From: Pseudomonadota bacterium
GTDB lineage: Bacteria > Desulfobacterota > Desulfobulbia > Desulfobulbales > JAHJIY01
DNA: 64,000 bases
Assembly: GCA_018823175.1 (NCBI GenBank)
Contig: JAHJIY010000085.1
Span: forward strand, 29,636 to 93,635
Direction: 5' to 3'
Positions 1 through 8,191 of this stretch are shown here, in pieces. The notes beneath the pieces are model-generated. The model did not search any database and was not told the DNA's origin. It saw only the letters and a program-made list of their open reading frames with translations. A program made the translations under genes and the position numbers. Each line of letters starts with the position of its first letter. Position 1 is the first letter of the stretch.

Positions 1-736
1 GAGTATCGGGCTCATCTTTTATTTTAATATCTTTATTGGCGTCGATCTTATGACATTCATTACATTCACCGGCTTTCACCGGGCTATGGAGAACATCTTT
101 CAATAATCCTTTATTATCAGAGCTGTGTGGTGTGTGGCATGACATACAGTTTGATTTTACCGGATATTGAAAATGACTATTTTTGAACGAATCAGTGTTC
201 AGATCATGGCATCCCTGGCATAATTCCGTGGTCTTTTTGAGTAACAGGGATTCGTTGTTGGTTGCGTGGGGATTATGACAGGTTTTACATCCTTGCTGTA
301 ATGGGGCGTGAATGTTTGTTTTTACAAAATCACTTCGGTCATGACAGGCAAAACATGCTTCCTGACCCTCAGCTTTTAAAAGTTTGGAGTATGGGCTGTT
401 ATGGACCTCGTGGCAGGCGGTGCATTTCCCATTAGTAAATGGCTGATGTACGGATTTCATTGAGGATGAAGCGGCCAGGTCTTGATGACAGCGGTAACAA
501 AGGGCGGGGGGCTCCTGTTTAAGGTAGAGACCGCCGATAAAGCCGTGCGGAAGATGGCAATCCTTACAGTCTTTTTTGCGGACAGGTTCATGAACAATAC
601 CGGTTAAATACTTGTCGGCCATTTCAGCATGACAATCCAGACATTCCTTTCGTGTCTTTTGGGAAGGGTTGGTAGTTCCGCACGCTGTAAGGCCCAGGAC
701 CATGCAACATAAAATCAATAGAAGTTTATTTTTCAT
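1..736 (-). CDS. Multiheme cytochrome c lipoprotein, partial (3' end beyond left edge)
   Basis: The translated part begins MKNKLLLILC and has a lipobox LTAC with Cys19, so this should be a lipid-anchored envelope cytochrome. Nine CXXCH heme motifs are visible (CLDCH, CKDCH, CYRCH, CTACH, CFACH, CKTCH, CQGCH, CMSCH, CNECH), many followed by the PHxx/HN pattern of the doubled-CXXCH family; more may lie outside the window. The frame is open to base 1, so the protein is truncated by the window and not by mutation. Its ATG (736-734) overlaps the end of the prolyl isomerase gene by 11 bases, which suggests translational coupling. It is the last visible gene of the minus-strand cytochrome cluster. 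Heme binding is certain from the motifs; a role in extracellular electron transfer is inferred from context. Confidence 0.9.
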   Translation of the reverse strand, partial: MKNKLLLILCCMVLGLTACGTTNPSQKTRKECLDCHAEMADKYLTGIVHEPVRKKDCKDCHLPHGFIGGLYLKQEPPALCYRCHQDLAASSSMKSVHQPFTNGKCTACHEVHNSPYSKLLKAEGQEACFACHDRSDFVKTNIHAPLQQGCKTCHNPHATNNESLLLKKTTELCQGCHDLNTDSFKNSHFQYPVKSNCMSCHTPHSSDNKGLLKDVLHSPVKAGECNECHKIDANKDIKIKDEPDT

Positions 737-2399
737 TTACTTTAACCCCGAATTCCTCTCTGATTTTCTGCCAAATTTCCTGGTTGATTGAAATATTGGC
801 TATTGTTTTAAGTTTATCAATATATTCCTTTTTAATTATATCAGATTTTCCTTTTTTAATTTTTTTAGAAATTTCAGTTGAAACTTTTTCAAGAGGAAGG
901 GATCTGCCCTGGATCTGGTTAATCATTTTGACCATGGCATATCCGGCATTATGAACAAAAGGAGGACTGACTTCGCCTTTGACAAGTTTTTTGAACTCCA
1001 GTTGCAGGTTCTCCGGCAGCTTTTCAAGGGGTTCTTGCTTAATCTCGAGGTCTTCACTGTAATATTTTTTGGCCAAATCAAAAAAGTCTCCCCCCTGGAT
1101 AATTGAGGCCCATACTTTGCTGACCAGGTTTTCCTCACCGGTCAACATGGCGTAATTGATCACAGTAGGCATGGAATATTGAGCCTTGTTTGCTTGGTAA
1201 TACTGGTCAATTTCCTCATTTGAAATTTGAACCTGAGAAAGCAAACTACTTTCGAGTTCTGCCTTAAGGCGGTTGCCCTGGTAGAACTCATAAATCCACT
1301 TGAGAGGCGGATTTTTTTCGTAATGTCTGTTCATTGATTCCAAGGAAATAAGGGTATCGTACACTGCGTTGAATAATATTGTTTTTTTGAGTTCTTCCAA
1401 ATTGATTGTTTTGTCTATGCCGTACCTGTTTTGATAAGTCCAGTCGTTACTGATGACTCTTATCATGTCATCAACTGTAATCCCCGTTTCATTTTCAGTC
1501 ATGGTGACAACTTTTTTGTCTAAAAACTCAGAGGAATAGTTACGGGCCTTTGGGTCAATTTTGGCCAAGAGGTCTTCATCGATCTGCACATTATATTTCT
1601 TCTCAAGACGTTCAATTAGTTTCTGGGATAAATCGTTGGTAGCTTTCTTTACCAGTTCGTGTTGGCACAACTTTTGTTTTTCTGCGAAATCATCATCCGG
1701 GGGTATTAATTGTTCATGCAATCTGAGAAAAATGAATTTGCCGTCGTCCTCGAAAGGTTCCGCCACATACCCTGGTTTAAGTTTGCGCAAAACAGAAAGC
1801 CAATTTTTTTTGTTTTTCTTGGAGCTGAGTGACTCTGGCAGAACCTGTATCTGTTCAAAGGATATTGGCCCGCCATTTTCCGGTAAAATACCTTTCTGGT
1901 CGGTGAACGGGAGGTGTCCTGCCGGCGAACCGTTATACTGTTGCATTTCGTTAAAGGCCTTCATGGCGTCAGTCTGGTTATTATAGGTTAGGGCCTGAAT
2001 ACGCCAGATAGGGGTATAGTTTTCCTGGTAAAAATCTTTGATATCCTGTGCGCTGATTTTTATTTTAGAGTCGATCTCTTCATTTTTTAACAACATCATG
2101 TTTCGGACTGAAAGGAAGATCTTTAATTTTCTTTGGTAGGATGGAAGATTGTATAATTCTCTTTCCTTAGCCTGGTTGACCATCAGGTTCCACTCGATGA
2201 ATGAGTCTGGGGTTTCGGGGAAAGGGGTCTCTTTTTCCTTCCAGTTTTGCCACCAATGGCGGAAATCATCGGCCGTAAGGTCCTGGCCGTTGATCGAGGC
2301 TAAAGGTTTTTCCTGCCCAAACCATGCGCTGGCATTATGGCCGGACAATAATATTATTAACAGGCAAAAAGAGATCGGTTTAATTATTTTCCAACGCAT
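726..2399 (-). CDS. SurA/PpiC-type peptidyl-prolyl cis-trans isomerase, exported
   Basis: 557 residues with a signal peptide (about 1-25, ending SAWF), a charged helical SurA_N-like region, and two parvulin-like regions at about residues 125-235 and 405-500. The second contains the family pattern of a small hydrophobic strand, 'GGDFFDLAKKYYSED', then 'VKGEVSPPF' and 'GYAMVKM'. The family catalyses prolyl isomerisation or chaperones proteins in the periplasm. Both neighbours overlap it: the upstream lipoprotein gene by 16 bases and the downstream cytochrome by 11. Prolyl isomerases sit in several multiheme cytochrome clusters, so a role in folding the cytochromes or the barrel is likely but inferred. 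The parvulin cores are divergent, so enzymatic activity is not assured. Confidence 0.85.
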   Translation of the reverse strand: MRWKIIKPISFCLLIILLSGHNASAWFGQEKPLASINGQDLTADDFRHWWQNWKEKETPFPETPDSFIEWNLMVNQAKERELYNLPSYQRKLKIFLSVRNMMLLKNEEIDSKIKISAQDIKDFYQENYTPIWRIQALTYNNQTDAMKAFNEMQQYNGSPAGHLPFTDQKGILPENGGPISFEQIQVLPESLSSKKNKKNWLSVLRKLKPGYVAEPFEDDGKFIFLRLHEQLIPPDDDFAEKQKLCQHELVKKATNDLSQKLIERLEKKYNVQIDEDLLAKIDPKARNYSSEFLDKKVVTMTENETGITVDDMIRVISNDWTYQNRYGIDKTINLEELKKTILFNAVYDTLISLESMNRHYEKNPPLKWIYEFYQGNRLKAELESSLLSQVQISNEEIDQYYQANKAQYSMPTVINYAMLTGEENLVSKVWASIIQGGDFFDLAKKYYSEDLEIKQEPLEKLPENLQLEFKKLVKGEVSPPFVHNAGYAMVKMINQIQGRSLPLEKVSTEISKKIKKGKSDIIKKEYIDKLKTIANISINQEIWQKIREEFGVKVNEK

Positions 2400-3010
2400 A
2401 TTTTTAATCCTTTATTAATCCAAGCTGTAATGATTTCCTGTGAAACAACTTTTGACAGTTCTGCTATGGTATTTATTTTGCCGAAATGAAGAAATTTCTG
2501 GTATTGCTTTGCTTCCCTTCGATGGTAGGTACTCCATAAGGTCCGACCGGAATCGGTTTCGATTATCCGGAGAATGACGGCCAGGGAAACAGGTTGTCGA
2601 CCTCGTTGCTCATCGTTACCACTCATTTCAATAATAGTCCCGCTGACCACAATTTTTGAGCCTAACCGTCCTCCTAACGATCTTACTTGTTCGAGAGAAG
2701 TTTGTTGTCCGATAAATACTCTCATTTGTCTTAATATTTTGCGAACATCACCTTCCTGAGAGATTAAATAATTACCGGTGGACAAAAGCTCTGAGGTGAA
2801 GATCCGGTAAAACAGGGTGTCTGCGGTTTTGCTTTCTGTTTGATTGATGAACGGCAATACGGTTATCTGGCAGATCTGTCCTTCATCCGGTAAAGCGGCA
2901 AGTTGCAAAACGGTTGGTGACTCCTTGAAAGAGCAACCGGTGGCAATCATATGGAGTAAGGTAATTAGTATTAATTGCCGCCAATAATTATTAATTTTAA
3001 ATTTTTTCAT
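2384..3010 (-). CDS. CsgG/LpoB/TolB-N-like lipoprotein
   Basis: About 208 residues. The start is taken at the second codon of the longest frame (ATG at 3010; the longer frame begins with TTG). The N-terminus has a membrane-spanning signal with lipobox ATGC, so a lipoprotein. The following 'ITVLPFINQTES' strand-turn, 'TSELLSTGNYLISQEGDVRKILRQM' region and 'SKIVVSGTIIEM' strand are the pattern of the anticodon-binding-like fold shared by CsgG, LpoB and TolB N-domains. No residue gives a specific function. It lies between a larger protein of the same fold class and the prolyl isomerase. Candidate roles are outer membrane export or barrel assembly; the fold call is by pattern only. Confidence 0.7.
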   Translation of the reverse strand: MKKFKINNYWRQLILITLLHMIATGCSFKESPTVLQLAALPDEGQICQITVLPFINQTESKTADTLFYRIFTSELLSTGNYLISQEGDVRKILRQMRVFIGQQTSLEQVRSLGGRLGSKIVVSGTIIEMSGNDEQRGRQPVSLAVILRIIETDSGRTLWSTYHRREAKQYQKFLHFGKINTIAELSKVVSQEIITAWINKGLKICVGK

Positions 3011-3107
3011 CAAATTAAACGTTGGTTAAATTAACTGATTATAAATTTTATCAGTACTTTTGTGTTAAGCTGGAAGTAGGTATTTTTTATTACCGGGGTT
3101 AAAGCCA

Positions 3108-4724
3108 TTAAAATTCATCTAGCCAAGCCGGACCGGAACTTGTCTTTTCACCTTCTTTTACTTCAGGCGCAACTAATGACTGGATATCTTTAATTACCTG
3201 CCTTGATTGGTTGCCTAGGACATCACGCATCAAAATGATGCATTCAACTTTTCTGGTTTCACCAGCCAGTGGATCGATAATATCAGTCTGGATTGAATAG
3301 TCCTCATTTTCCGCTACTTTGACAATGTTTGGCCCACTGTTTTCCGCCACTTTAACAATATTTTGGCTATTATCTTTGGCGACCTTGATTACGTTATTGG
3401 GAAGCTGGATATCCATTCTAAAAGGTAAATTATCACCTTCCGCTACTTTTATTATTTCTCCGTTTTCGCCGCGGACCTCCATGCGCCAGAATGCGATGGG
3501 CACCTGTCCCTCGTGGTTTAAGTCAACAATCATGTCCCTCCCAAGATTTTTTGCTTCCAGCACCATAGCTGGCGGGGTGCGGGCAATTGCGACCTGTTGC
3601 GATGTCACCGACAAATTCTCTGCGCGATCCCAGACCTGGAGCATAATTTCGTATATTCCTTCTTCTGATAGCCAGCCGCTTTTTTTGCGTCCGTTCCAGA
3701 CAAACTGCCGGGGCAGATTTCCGTAACCGCTTCGGCTCATCTGTTCTTCGCCTGCCTCATCTTCAATGGTTATTTTCCAACGGGCCACTGGCTCACGTTT
3801 GATCATGTGGGGAAGAATAATAACCTGGTCCCGAAAGGCCACGGTTCCTTCTAGACGGACTCCTTTAAGTTCCAGCACCAGTTTAGGTGGTGCACTGTCA
3901 ACATTGTAGGCCCCCAGAAAAGTCACTTTTTTATTACCTGATGGCCAATCGACAACCATAGTTACCGGGTAGCGGCCATCTCGGTCGGAGACGACCCAGT
4001 TGGATTCGTAAGAGTATCCGTCTGGTGATTGACGTGCCAGGTGGACCCGGCCTCCCACCTTGAAAAAGAGACGAGGCATATCCGTTTCCGACCATTTGGT
4101 GCGCAGGCTGACTGAGCATGAAACCTGGTCGCCACGACGGACATGGGAGGGACGCAGGTCTACGTATTCGATTTCCAGTGGTGGTTGTTGGCTGACGATA
4201 AACTCAAGTTCATCAGGCCAATCTTCCAAAACTCTTTGGGCCAGAAGGGGTACTAGTCCTTCTGGCGGGCCACTATCGCCAATTCCAAGCAGGCTAATTA
4301 TGTCGTCCTGGCATAGGCCACCTGAAGCGGACCATAAAGTCCTGCTGTCGTCTGATCTTGCCAGGTAAAGGGTAAGTCCCAAGGAAGGGTCTTTAAGGTT
4401 CTGGCCCAGGGTTATAGTGCCGAAAAGCACTAAGTCAGCTCCGAGCTCATCTTTAGCCTTAATAATGTGCTTGGTGTCGAGAAAGCCAAGCCAGCGCATC
4501 CTGTTTCTGACCATAAAGGCCTCGACGTTTTCATTACTGATCACATCAAGTCCTTTTTCCGATAGTTCCCAGGCAAGATAATCGGTTACTTCCTTATTGA
4601 TCCCGTTTGAACCCTGGCTCAGGTCTTCAATGGGGATAATGGCCACGGTCATGGCTTGACTGATCGAAACATTAACCAAAAAATAGAGGATGAGACTGCA
4701 ATAAAATAAATATTTAGTAAACAT
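3108..4724 (-). CDS. CsgG/TolB-like exported protein with Ig-like/FlgD-type domains
   Basis: The start is placed at the ATG at 4724, which follows a good Shine-Dalgarno (AGAGGTAAGG) and begins a clean signal peptide (MFTKYLFYCS...SQA); a longer frame adds seven residues. Residues about 25-180 carry the strand 'VAIIPIEDLS' and the 'GADLVLFGTITL' motif of the CsgG/TolB-N fold. After residue 190 come beta-rich segments, including a FlgD-Ig-like 'FVWNGRKKSGWLSEEGIYEI'. Near the C-terminus an eight-residue motif (N/E)-(I/V)-(V/I)-K-V-A-(E/K)-(N/D/G) appears four times. Soluble periplasmic or surface-associated. Specific function unknown; its neighbours point to the cytochrome/outer membrane machinery. 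Confidence 0.75.
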   Translation of the reverse strand: MFTKYLFYCSLILYFLVNVSISQAMTVAIIPIEDLSQGSNGINKEVTDYLAWELSEKGLDVISNENVEAFMVRNRMRWLGFLDTKHIIKAKDELGADLVLFGTITLGQNLKDPSLGLTLYLARSDDSRTLWSASGGLCQDDIISLLGIGDSGPPEGLVPLLAQRVLEDWPDELEFIVSQQPPLEIEYVDLRPSHVRRGDQVSCSVSLRTKWSETDMPRLFFKVGGRVHLARQSPDGYSYESNWVVSDRDGRYPVTMVVDWPSGNKKVTFLGAYNVDSAPPKLVLELKGVRLEGTVAFRDQVIILPHMIKREPVARWKITIEDEAGEEQMSRSGYGNLPRQFVWNGRKKSGWLSEEGIYEIMLQVWDRAENLSVTSQQVAIARTPPAMVLEAKNLGRDMIVDLNHEGQVPIAFWRMEVRGENGEIIKVAEGDNLPFRMDIQLPNNVIKVAKDNSQNIVKVAENSGPNIVKVAENEDYSIQTDIIDPLAGETRKVECIILMRDVLGNQSRQVIKDIQSLVAPEVKEGEKTSSGPAWLDEF

Positions 4725-4965
4725 AAGCCTTACCTCTTTCTCCACGAAACCCGGAAAATAAAAGTGAATAGTGACAAGTTGAAAAGTTATGGCGTTATCT
4801 GATTTGACTGTTTTCTGTGTTGCTCGAAGTCTGTCGTTTACCTGGAGTCTATAACTTCACAGTTGATACCTCGTGTTATTATACCACAAAATATCAGTTC
4901 ATTACAGCAGATAGCCCTTTGGATATTTAAATTGTCTTTATCAATTCACTTTTAACTATTCATAA

Positions 4966-5547
4966 TTATTTTTTGGCTGGAATAGTTGACAGCATCTTTT
5001 TCATTAACTTAAGGGTAATATGAAATTTGTCGGTCGGCGCCAGGCCGAAAAGGCGACCTGCCATTGAATCGGCGCTCCACCTGGCGCTGGATTGCCAGAT
5101 AACAACCGATGATTTGGAATCTACCAGTCTAAGGGTTACCGCCAGGTCCGGAAAGGCGATAGTCCCTTTGCGTACTTCACCCGATTCATCGATTGAACCC
5201 AATAAAAAAGCCTCTACGTTCAGTCTCTGGGCCAGACGCTTGAGGTTAAGCAGGTCAATGGGCTTGCCTGGGTCAATTACTTCTTCCATCATGACGCTAT
5301 CTACGATACCCATATCAACGACATCGGATATCCCCATGGCCAGGACCTGGGTAATAGCGACGTCCCTGACCCGCTGGGCGGCATATTTGTCATCGGTATG
5401 GTTTTCAAAAGGCAGAACCACCAGCCGGTTTATCAGGTCCAGATCCACGTCTTCCCGTAAAAATGATTGAGAAGAGAATTTCCCGCTGCAACCTCCGATT
5501 AATAAAGTAAACATTGCTATGAGCAGCACAATAGAGCACTTTCGCAT
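4966..5547 (-). CDS. Small CsgG/LpoB-like lipoprotein
   Basis: 193 residues from the ATG at 5547, chosen because AGGGG precedes it at good spacing and it starts directly with a lipoprotein signal (MRKCSIVLL...LIGGC). The longer open frame would bury the signal peptide. The mature part has 'NRLVVLPFENHTDD', then 'LLNLKRLAQRLNVEAFLLGSIDE' and 'VTLRLVDSKSSVVIWQSSAR', the repeated design of GNA1162/LpoB/CsgG-like proteins. It follows the beta-barrel gene after a short gap on the same strand. A role in assembling or gating an outer membrane structure is inferred from fold and location only. Confidence 0.75.
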   Translation of the reverse strand: MRKCSIVLLIAMFTLLIGGCSGKFSSQSFLREDVDLDLINRLVVLPFENHTDDKYAAQRVRDVAITQVLAMGISDVVDMGIVDSVMMEEVIDPGKPIDLLNLKRLAQRLNVEAFLLGSIDESGEVRKGTIAFPDLAVTLRLVDSKSSVVIWQSSARWSADSMAGRLFGLAPTDKFHITLKLMKKMLSTIPAKK

Positions 5548-5616
5548 GCCTGGTACCCCTTTATCCTTTTGATTTACGGTTAATCGACTTCTCTGGTCAT
5601 ACAAACGAAGCCGCGG

Positions 5617-7722
5617 TTAATAGGTCGAAAATCTTGCTGTTAAAACACTTTTCAAAATTATATCTTCTTGCAAATCGTTCTTGATGTAGTTGCCGATGAA
5701 TTGCATGAAAATATTGGAACTAACGGTCCAACGCAAGTTAACATCCCCCGAATGGGTGTTGACGGTTGCATGCGTTATTGAATAGCTCATACTCCCTTGA
5801 ATTTTCGGGGTTATGGCCAGTACCAAACTGAGGTTGCTGGTTTCCCGTTTACTTTCGCCCCAAGTTTTTTGTCCAGAGAAGGCCAGGGAAAGAAGGTCGG
5901 AAACCCGCCAGCCCATGTTGATTGATGTTTTATAGGTGTCGGTTGTAGTTGTGCTTTGGTTATTAGTGTATTCGCCGGAAAAGGAGGTGGTTATTTGTGG
6001 ATTAAGGCGGGCCGAAAAATAAAGTATGGTTGTCAATTGTTTGTTCTCTTTGCTGTCGTCTTCCGGTTTAGTTGTGGTATGAGTTGCCCGGAGCTGGGAA
6101 GAAAGGTCAGGATAAAGCTGGGCGGTGATGTTTGCTGCGAAACTATAATTCTGGGAGGTTTTCTCGTTATTCGTGTAATTGTCATTGACTGAGCCGTTTA
6201 GACCAAGGTCAAGAGTAGGTAGCAACTCTGAATTTAATCCCAAGCCATAGGATTTGATATTGGTTTCGGTATAGGATTTGATATTGGTTTCGGTATGATC
6301 TGTGTTTTTACGCCAGGAGTCGTTTACGTTAATTTGGGTTTTGAATTTAGTGGTTGGCCGCCAGGCAATGGATCCGCTTTGGTTCCGGGTCTCTACACTT
6401 GTCTCTGTTGGTTGAGATTCGGTCTGGCTCATCGTCAGATTGTAGTTTAGGCTAACTGTTTCTGTCAGTTGCAAGCCAAGGGAGGCATTGGTCTGGTTTT
6501 GGAGATTCTCGGAGGAAGTTGGAACAATAGTCCCGATGGTGCCGGTTATCTGATCAAAGGCCTCAATTTCGGTAAAGTTGATTGTTCCAGCCCCGGGGTA
6601 GTCCAGCAAAACAAGTTTGAGATAGATTTGTTGCTGCTTCTGGACTGGAATCTCAAAACGATAGGTATTGTTTATCGGATCGGTGTTATAGATTACGGTA
6701 TTGGCATCAAGAGTCTCTTGCGCAAAGTTGATGCCGTCAGTGCTTGACCACAACTGCCAATTAAAATTATTTGGCATGGCGACGCTGATGTCCACATCCG
6801 TATAAAGGTAAATCATATCGACTTCGGCCAGATTTGTTTTCAGATCGATATTATAGTCGATCCCCGCTGGCGGGAGGGTGATTGCCGGGGTCAGCAGATC
6901 CTGGTTGGTCATGGCAACGGTAACATCGGTAAAAGTAGAACCATCACTGCTCTCAGGGTTGTCGTCAATGCTCCATCTTATTTGGGAAATCGGCTTGTTC
7001 AGCAAGGCAAAGCCACTACTGGTAATCAGAGAATCCTTGTCACTTTGACTGTTTTGCTGTTGATAAGAAAATGATGTATTGAGGCGATTGTTCCAGAATA
7101 AATGGGCGGCCGAGATTCGGGCTGAATAATTTGTGGATATCTCATCATCGTTGCTGATCATTGTATTATCTATTTGTCGCCAGTTGCCGCTTAAATATAT
7201 CTTGGCTAAAATCAGGTTCCAGTTAAGGGTGCCGCCGGCATTAGTCTGTTCTAATTCCTGGAACCGGCCGCTGGAATTTTGGCCGAAGGAGGCAGTAAGG
7301 TTAGGGGCTAATTCATTCTTCCAGGCGCTGGTCAAATAGCTGTCCCAGGAAGTGGATTTGCTATATCCTGAGATACTGTTATCAATTTCCGTTATTGATC
7401 CGCTAAGATCAAGGTCAAACAGGTAGTTTTGAAGATTCATGGATAAGTTTGGTGATAAATTTTTGGTGGTTGCGCCGTTTTCGATCCAGGTGATGCTATA
7501 ACGTATATTTTCCTGGACATTCATTAAGTCAGTGACCGGCTGTTCAAACGATGCGCTATATGACTGGCGGTATGATTGGATGAAATTATCATTGTCATCC
7601 TCATCAATATTCCAGTTACCGTTAAAGTTGAGATTGACCGCCGGTGCCGGGTTCGGAATAAGTAGGACAAAGATCATGCCCAGCGCCAGAAGGTAATATC
7701 TTTTAATGATTTGTGTTTTCAT
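5617..7722 (-). CDS. Outer-membrane beta-barrel protein, candidate porin of a porin-cytochrome conduit
   Basis: About 701 residues from the ATG at 7722 (MKTQIIKRYY...APA signal peptide). The GTG start of the longest frame falls on the putative -10 box and is unlikely. The mature protein is made of alternating polar/hydrophobic strands of 10-14 residues rich in N, T, S, W and Y, from the 'NLNFNGNWNID' start to a terminal 'LKSVLTARFSTY' strand ending in an aromatic residue, as expected for a BAM substrate. An insert at about 235-410 looks like a discoidin-type beta-sandwich. Two perfect 24-bp direct repeats (6247-6294) duplicate the octapeptide TETNIKSY. Downstream of the cytochrome genes on the same strand, it is the natural candidate for the sheath through which a multiheme cytochrome crosses the outer membrane. 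No sequence-level match to MtrB is claimed. Confidence 0.75.
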   Translation of the reverse strand: MKTQIIKRYYLLALGMIFVLLIPNPAPAVNLNFNGNWNIDEDDNDNFIQSYRQSYSASFEQPVTDLMNVQENIRYSITWIENGATTKNLSPNLSMNLQNYLFDLDLSGSITEIDNSISGYSKSTSWDSYLTSAWKNELAPNLTASFGQNSSGRFQELEQTNAGGTLNWNLILAKIYLSGNWRQIDNTMISNDDEISTNYSARISAAHLFWNNRLNTSFSYQQQNSQSDKDSLITSSGFALLNKPISQIRWSIDDNPESSDGSTFTDVTVAMTNQDLLTPAITLPPAGIDYNIDLKTNLAEVDMIYLYTDVDISVAMPNNFNWQLWSSTDGINFAQETLDANTVIYNTDPINNTYRFEIPVQKQQQIYLKLVLLDYPGAGTINFTEIEAFDQITGTIGTIVPTSSENLQNQTNASLGLQLTETVSLNYNLTMSQTESQPTETSVETRNQSGSIAWRPTTKFKTQINVNDSWRKNTDHTETNIKSYTETNIKSYGLGLNSELLPTLDLGLNGSVNDNYTNNEKTSQNYSFAANITAQLYPDLSSQLRATHTTTKPEDDSKENKQLTTILYFSARLNPQITTSFSGEYTNNQSTTTTDTYKTSINMGWRVSDLLSLAFSGQKTWGESKRETSNLSLVLAITPKIQGSMSYSITHATVNTHSGDVNLRWTVSSNIFMQFIGNYIKNDLQEDIILKSVLTARFSTY

Positions 7723-7761
7723 CAGCTGGATAATATACTTCCCGGTTGTCCGCCAATCCAC

Positions 7762-7790
7762 TTAACAAGAGGCGCGTGATAATTTGTCAA
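7762..7790 (-). promoter_or_regulatory. Candidate sigma-70 promoter of the barrel gene
   Basis: On the minus strand a perfect TTGACA -35 box (7790-7785) is followed after 17 bases by TGTTAA (7767-7762), a weak -10 box. It lies 40 bases upstream of the preferred ATG at 7722. The -35 and the spacing are good and the -10 is poor, so confidence is moderate. Confidence 0.4.
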
Positions 7791-8135
7791 CCGACGTACC
7801 CCCCCCAGGGTACTTCCTTATGAATGTAAAAAATCATCTAACACGTTTAGTTCAGGTTTACTTAATTACATATTATTTTTTGATTAACACTAATTTTTAG
7901 CCATAAAAAAGGTTATCCAACTCTGTGTTATCTGTAGACAACGTAAAGCATGCAAAATGATTTCGCCACAACCTATGCTTAGAGTCAGCGTTATAAGATT
8001 GCCACGTCACAAAGTTTATACCCCTTGCGGGGTGCTTCTTGCAAAGACTTGCAAGGTTTCGTCTCTACAGTAAGCCCAAATTAGATGGTAACCAGATATT
8101 ATTTCAACTGCATGCAAAGTCCATAATGTACATGT

Positions 8136-8178
8136 GCACCGCCGCCCGCCGGGATATTCCCCCGGCGGGCGGCGGTGC
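8136..8178. terminator. 18-bp GC-rich perfect hairpin after the 16-heme cytochrome
   Basis: Perfect inverted repeat, 8136-8153 pairing with 8161-8178 around a 7-base loop, nearly all G/C. It begins 13 bases after the stop codon of the 16-heme cytochrome. Neither strand has a U-tract after the stem, so it is either a Rho-assisted terminator or an mRNA 3'-end stabiliser separating the cytochrome from the barrel gene. The rest of the 7723-8191 gap holds the barrel promoter and, at about 8018-8060, short hairpins related in part to the palindromic repeats described further right. Confidence 0.6.
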
Positions 8179-8191
8179 GATTATTCGTCGA

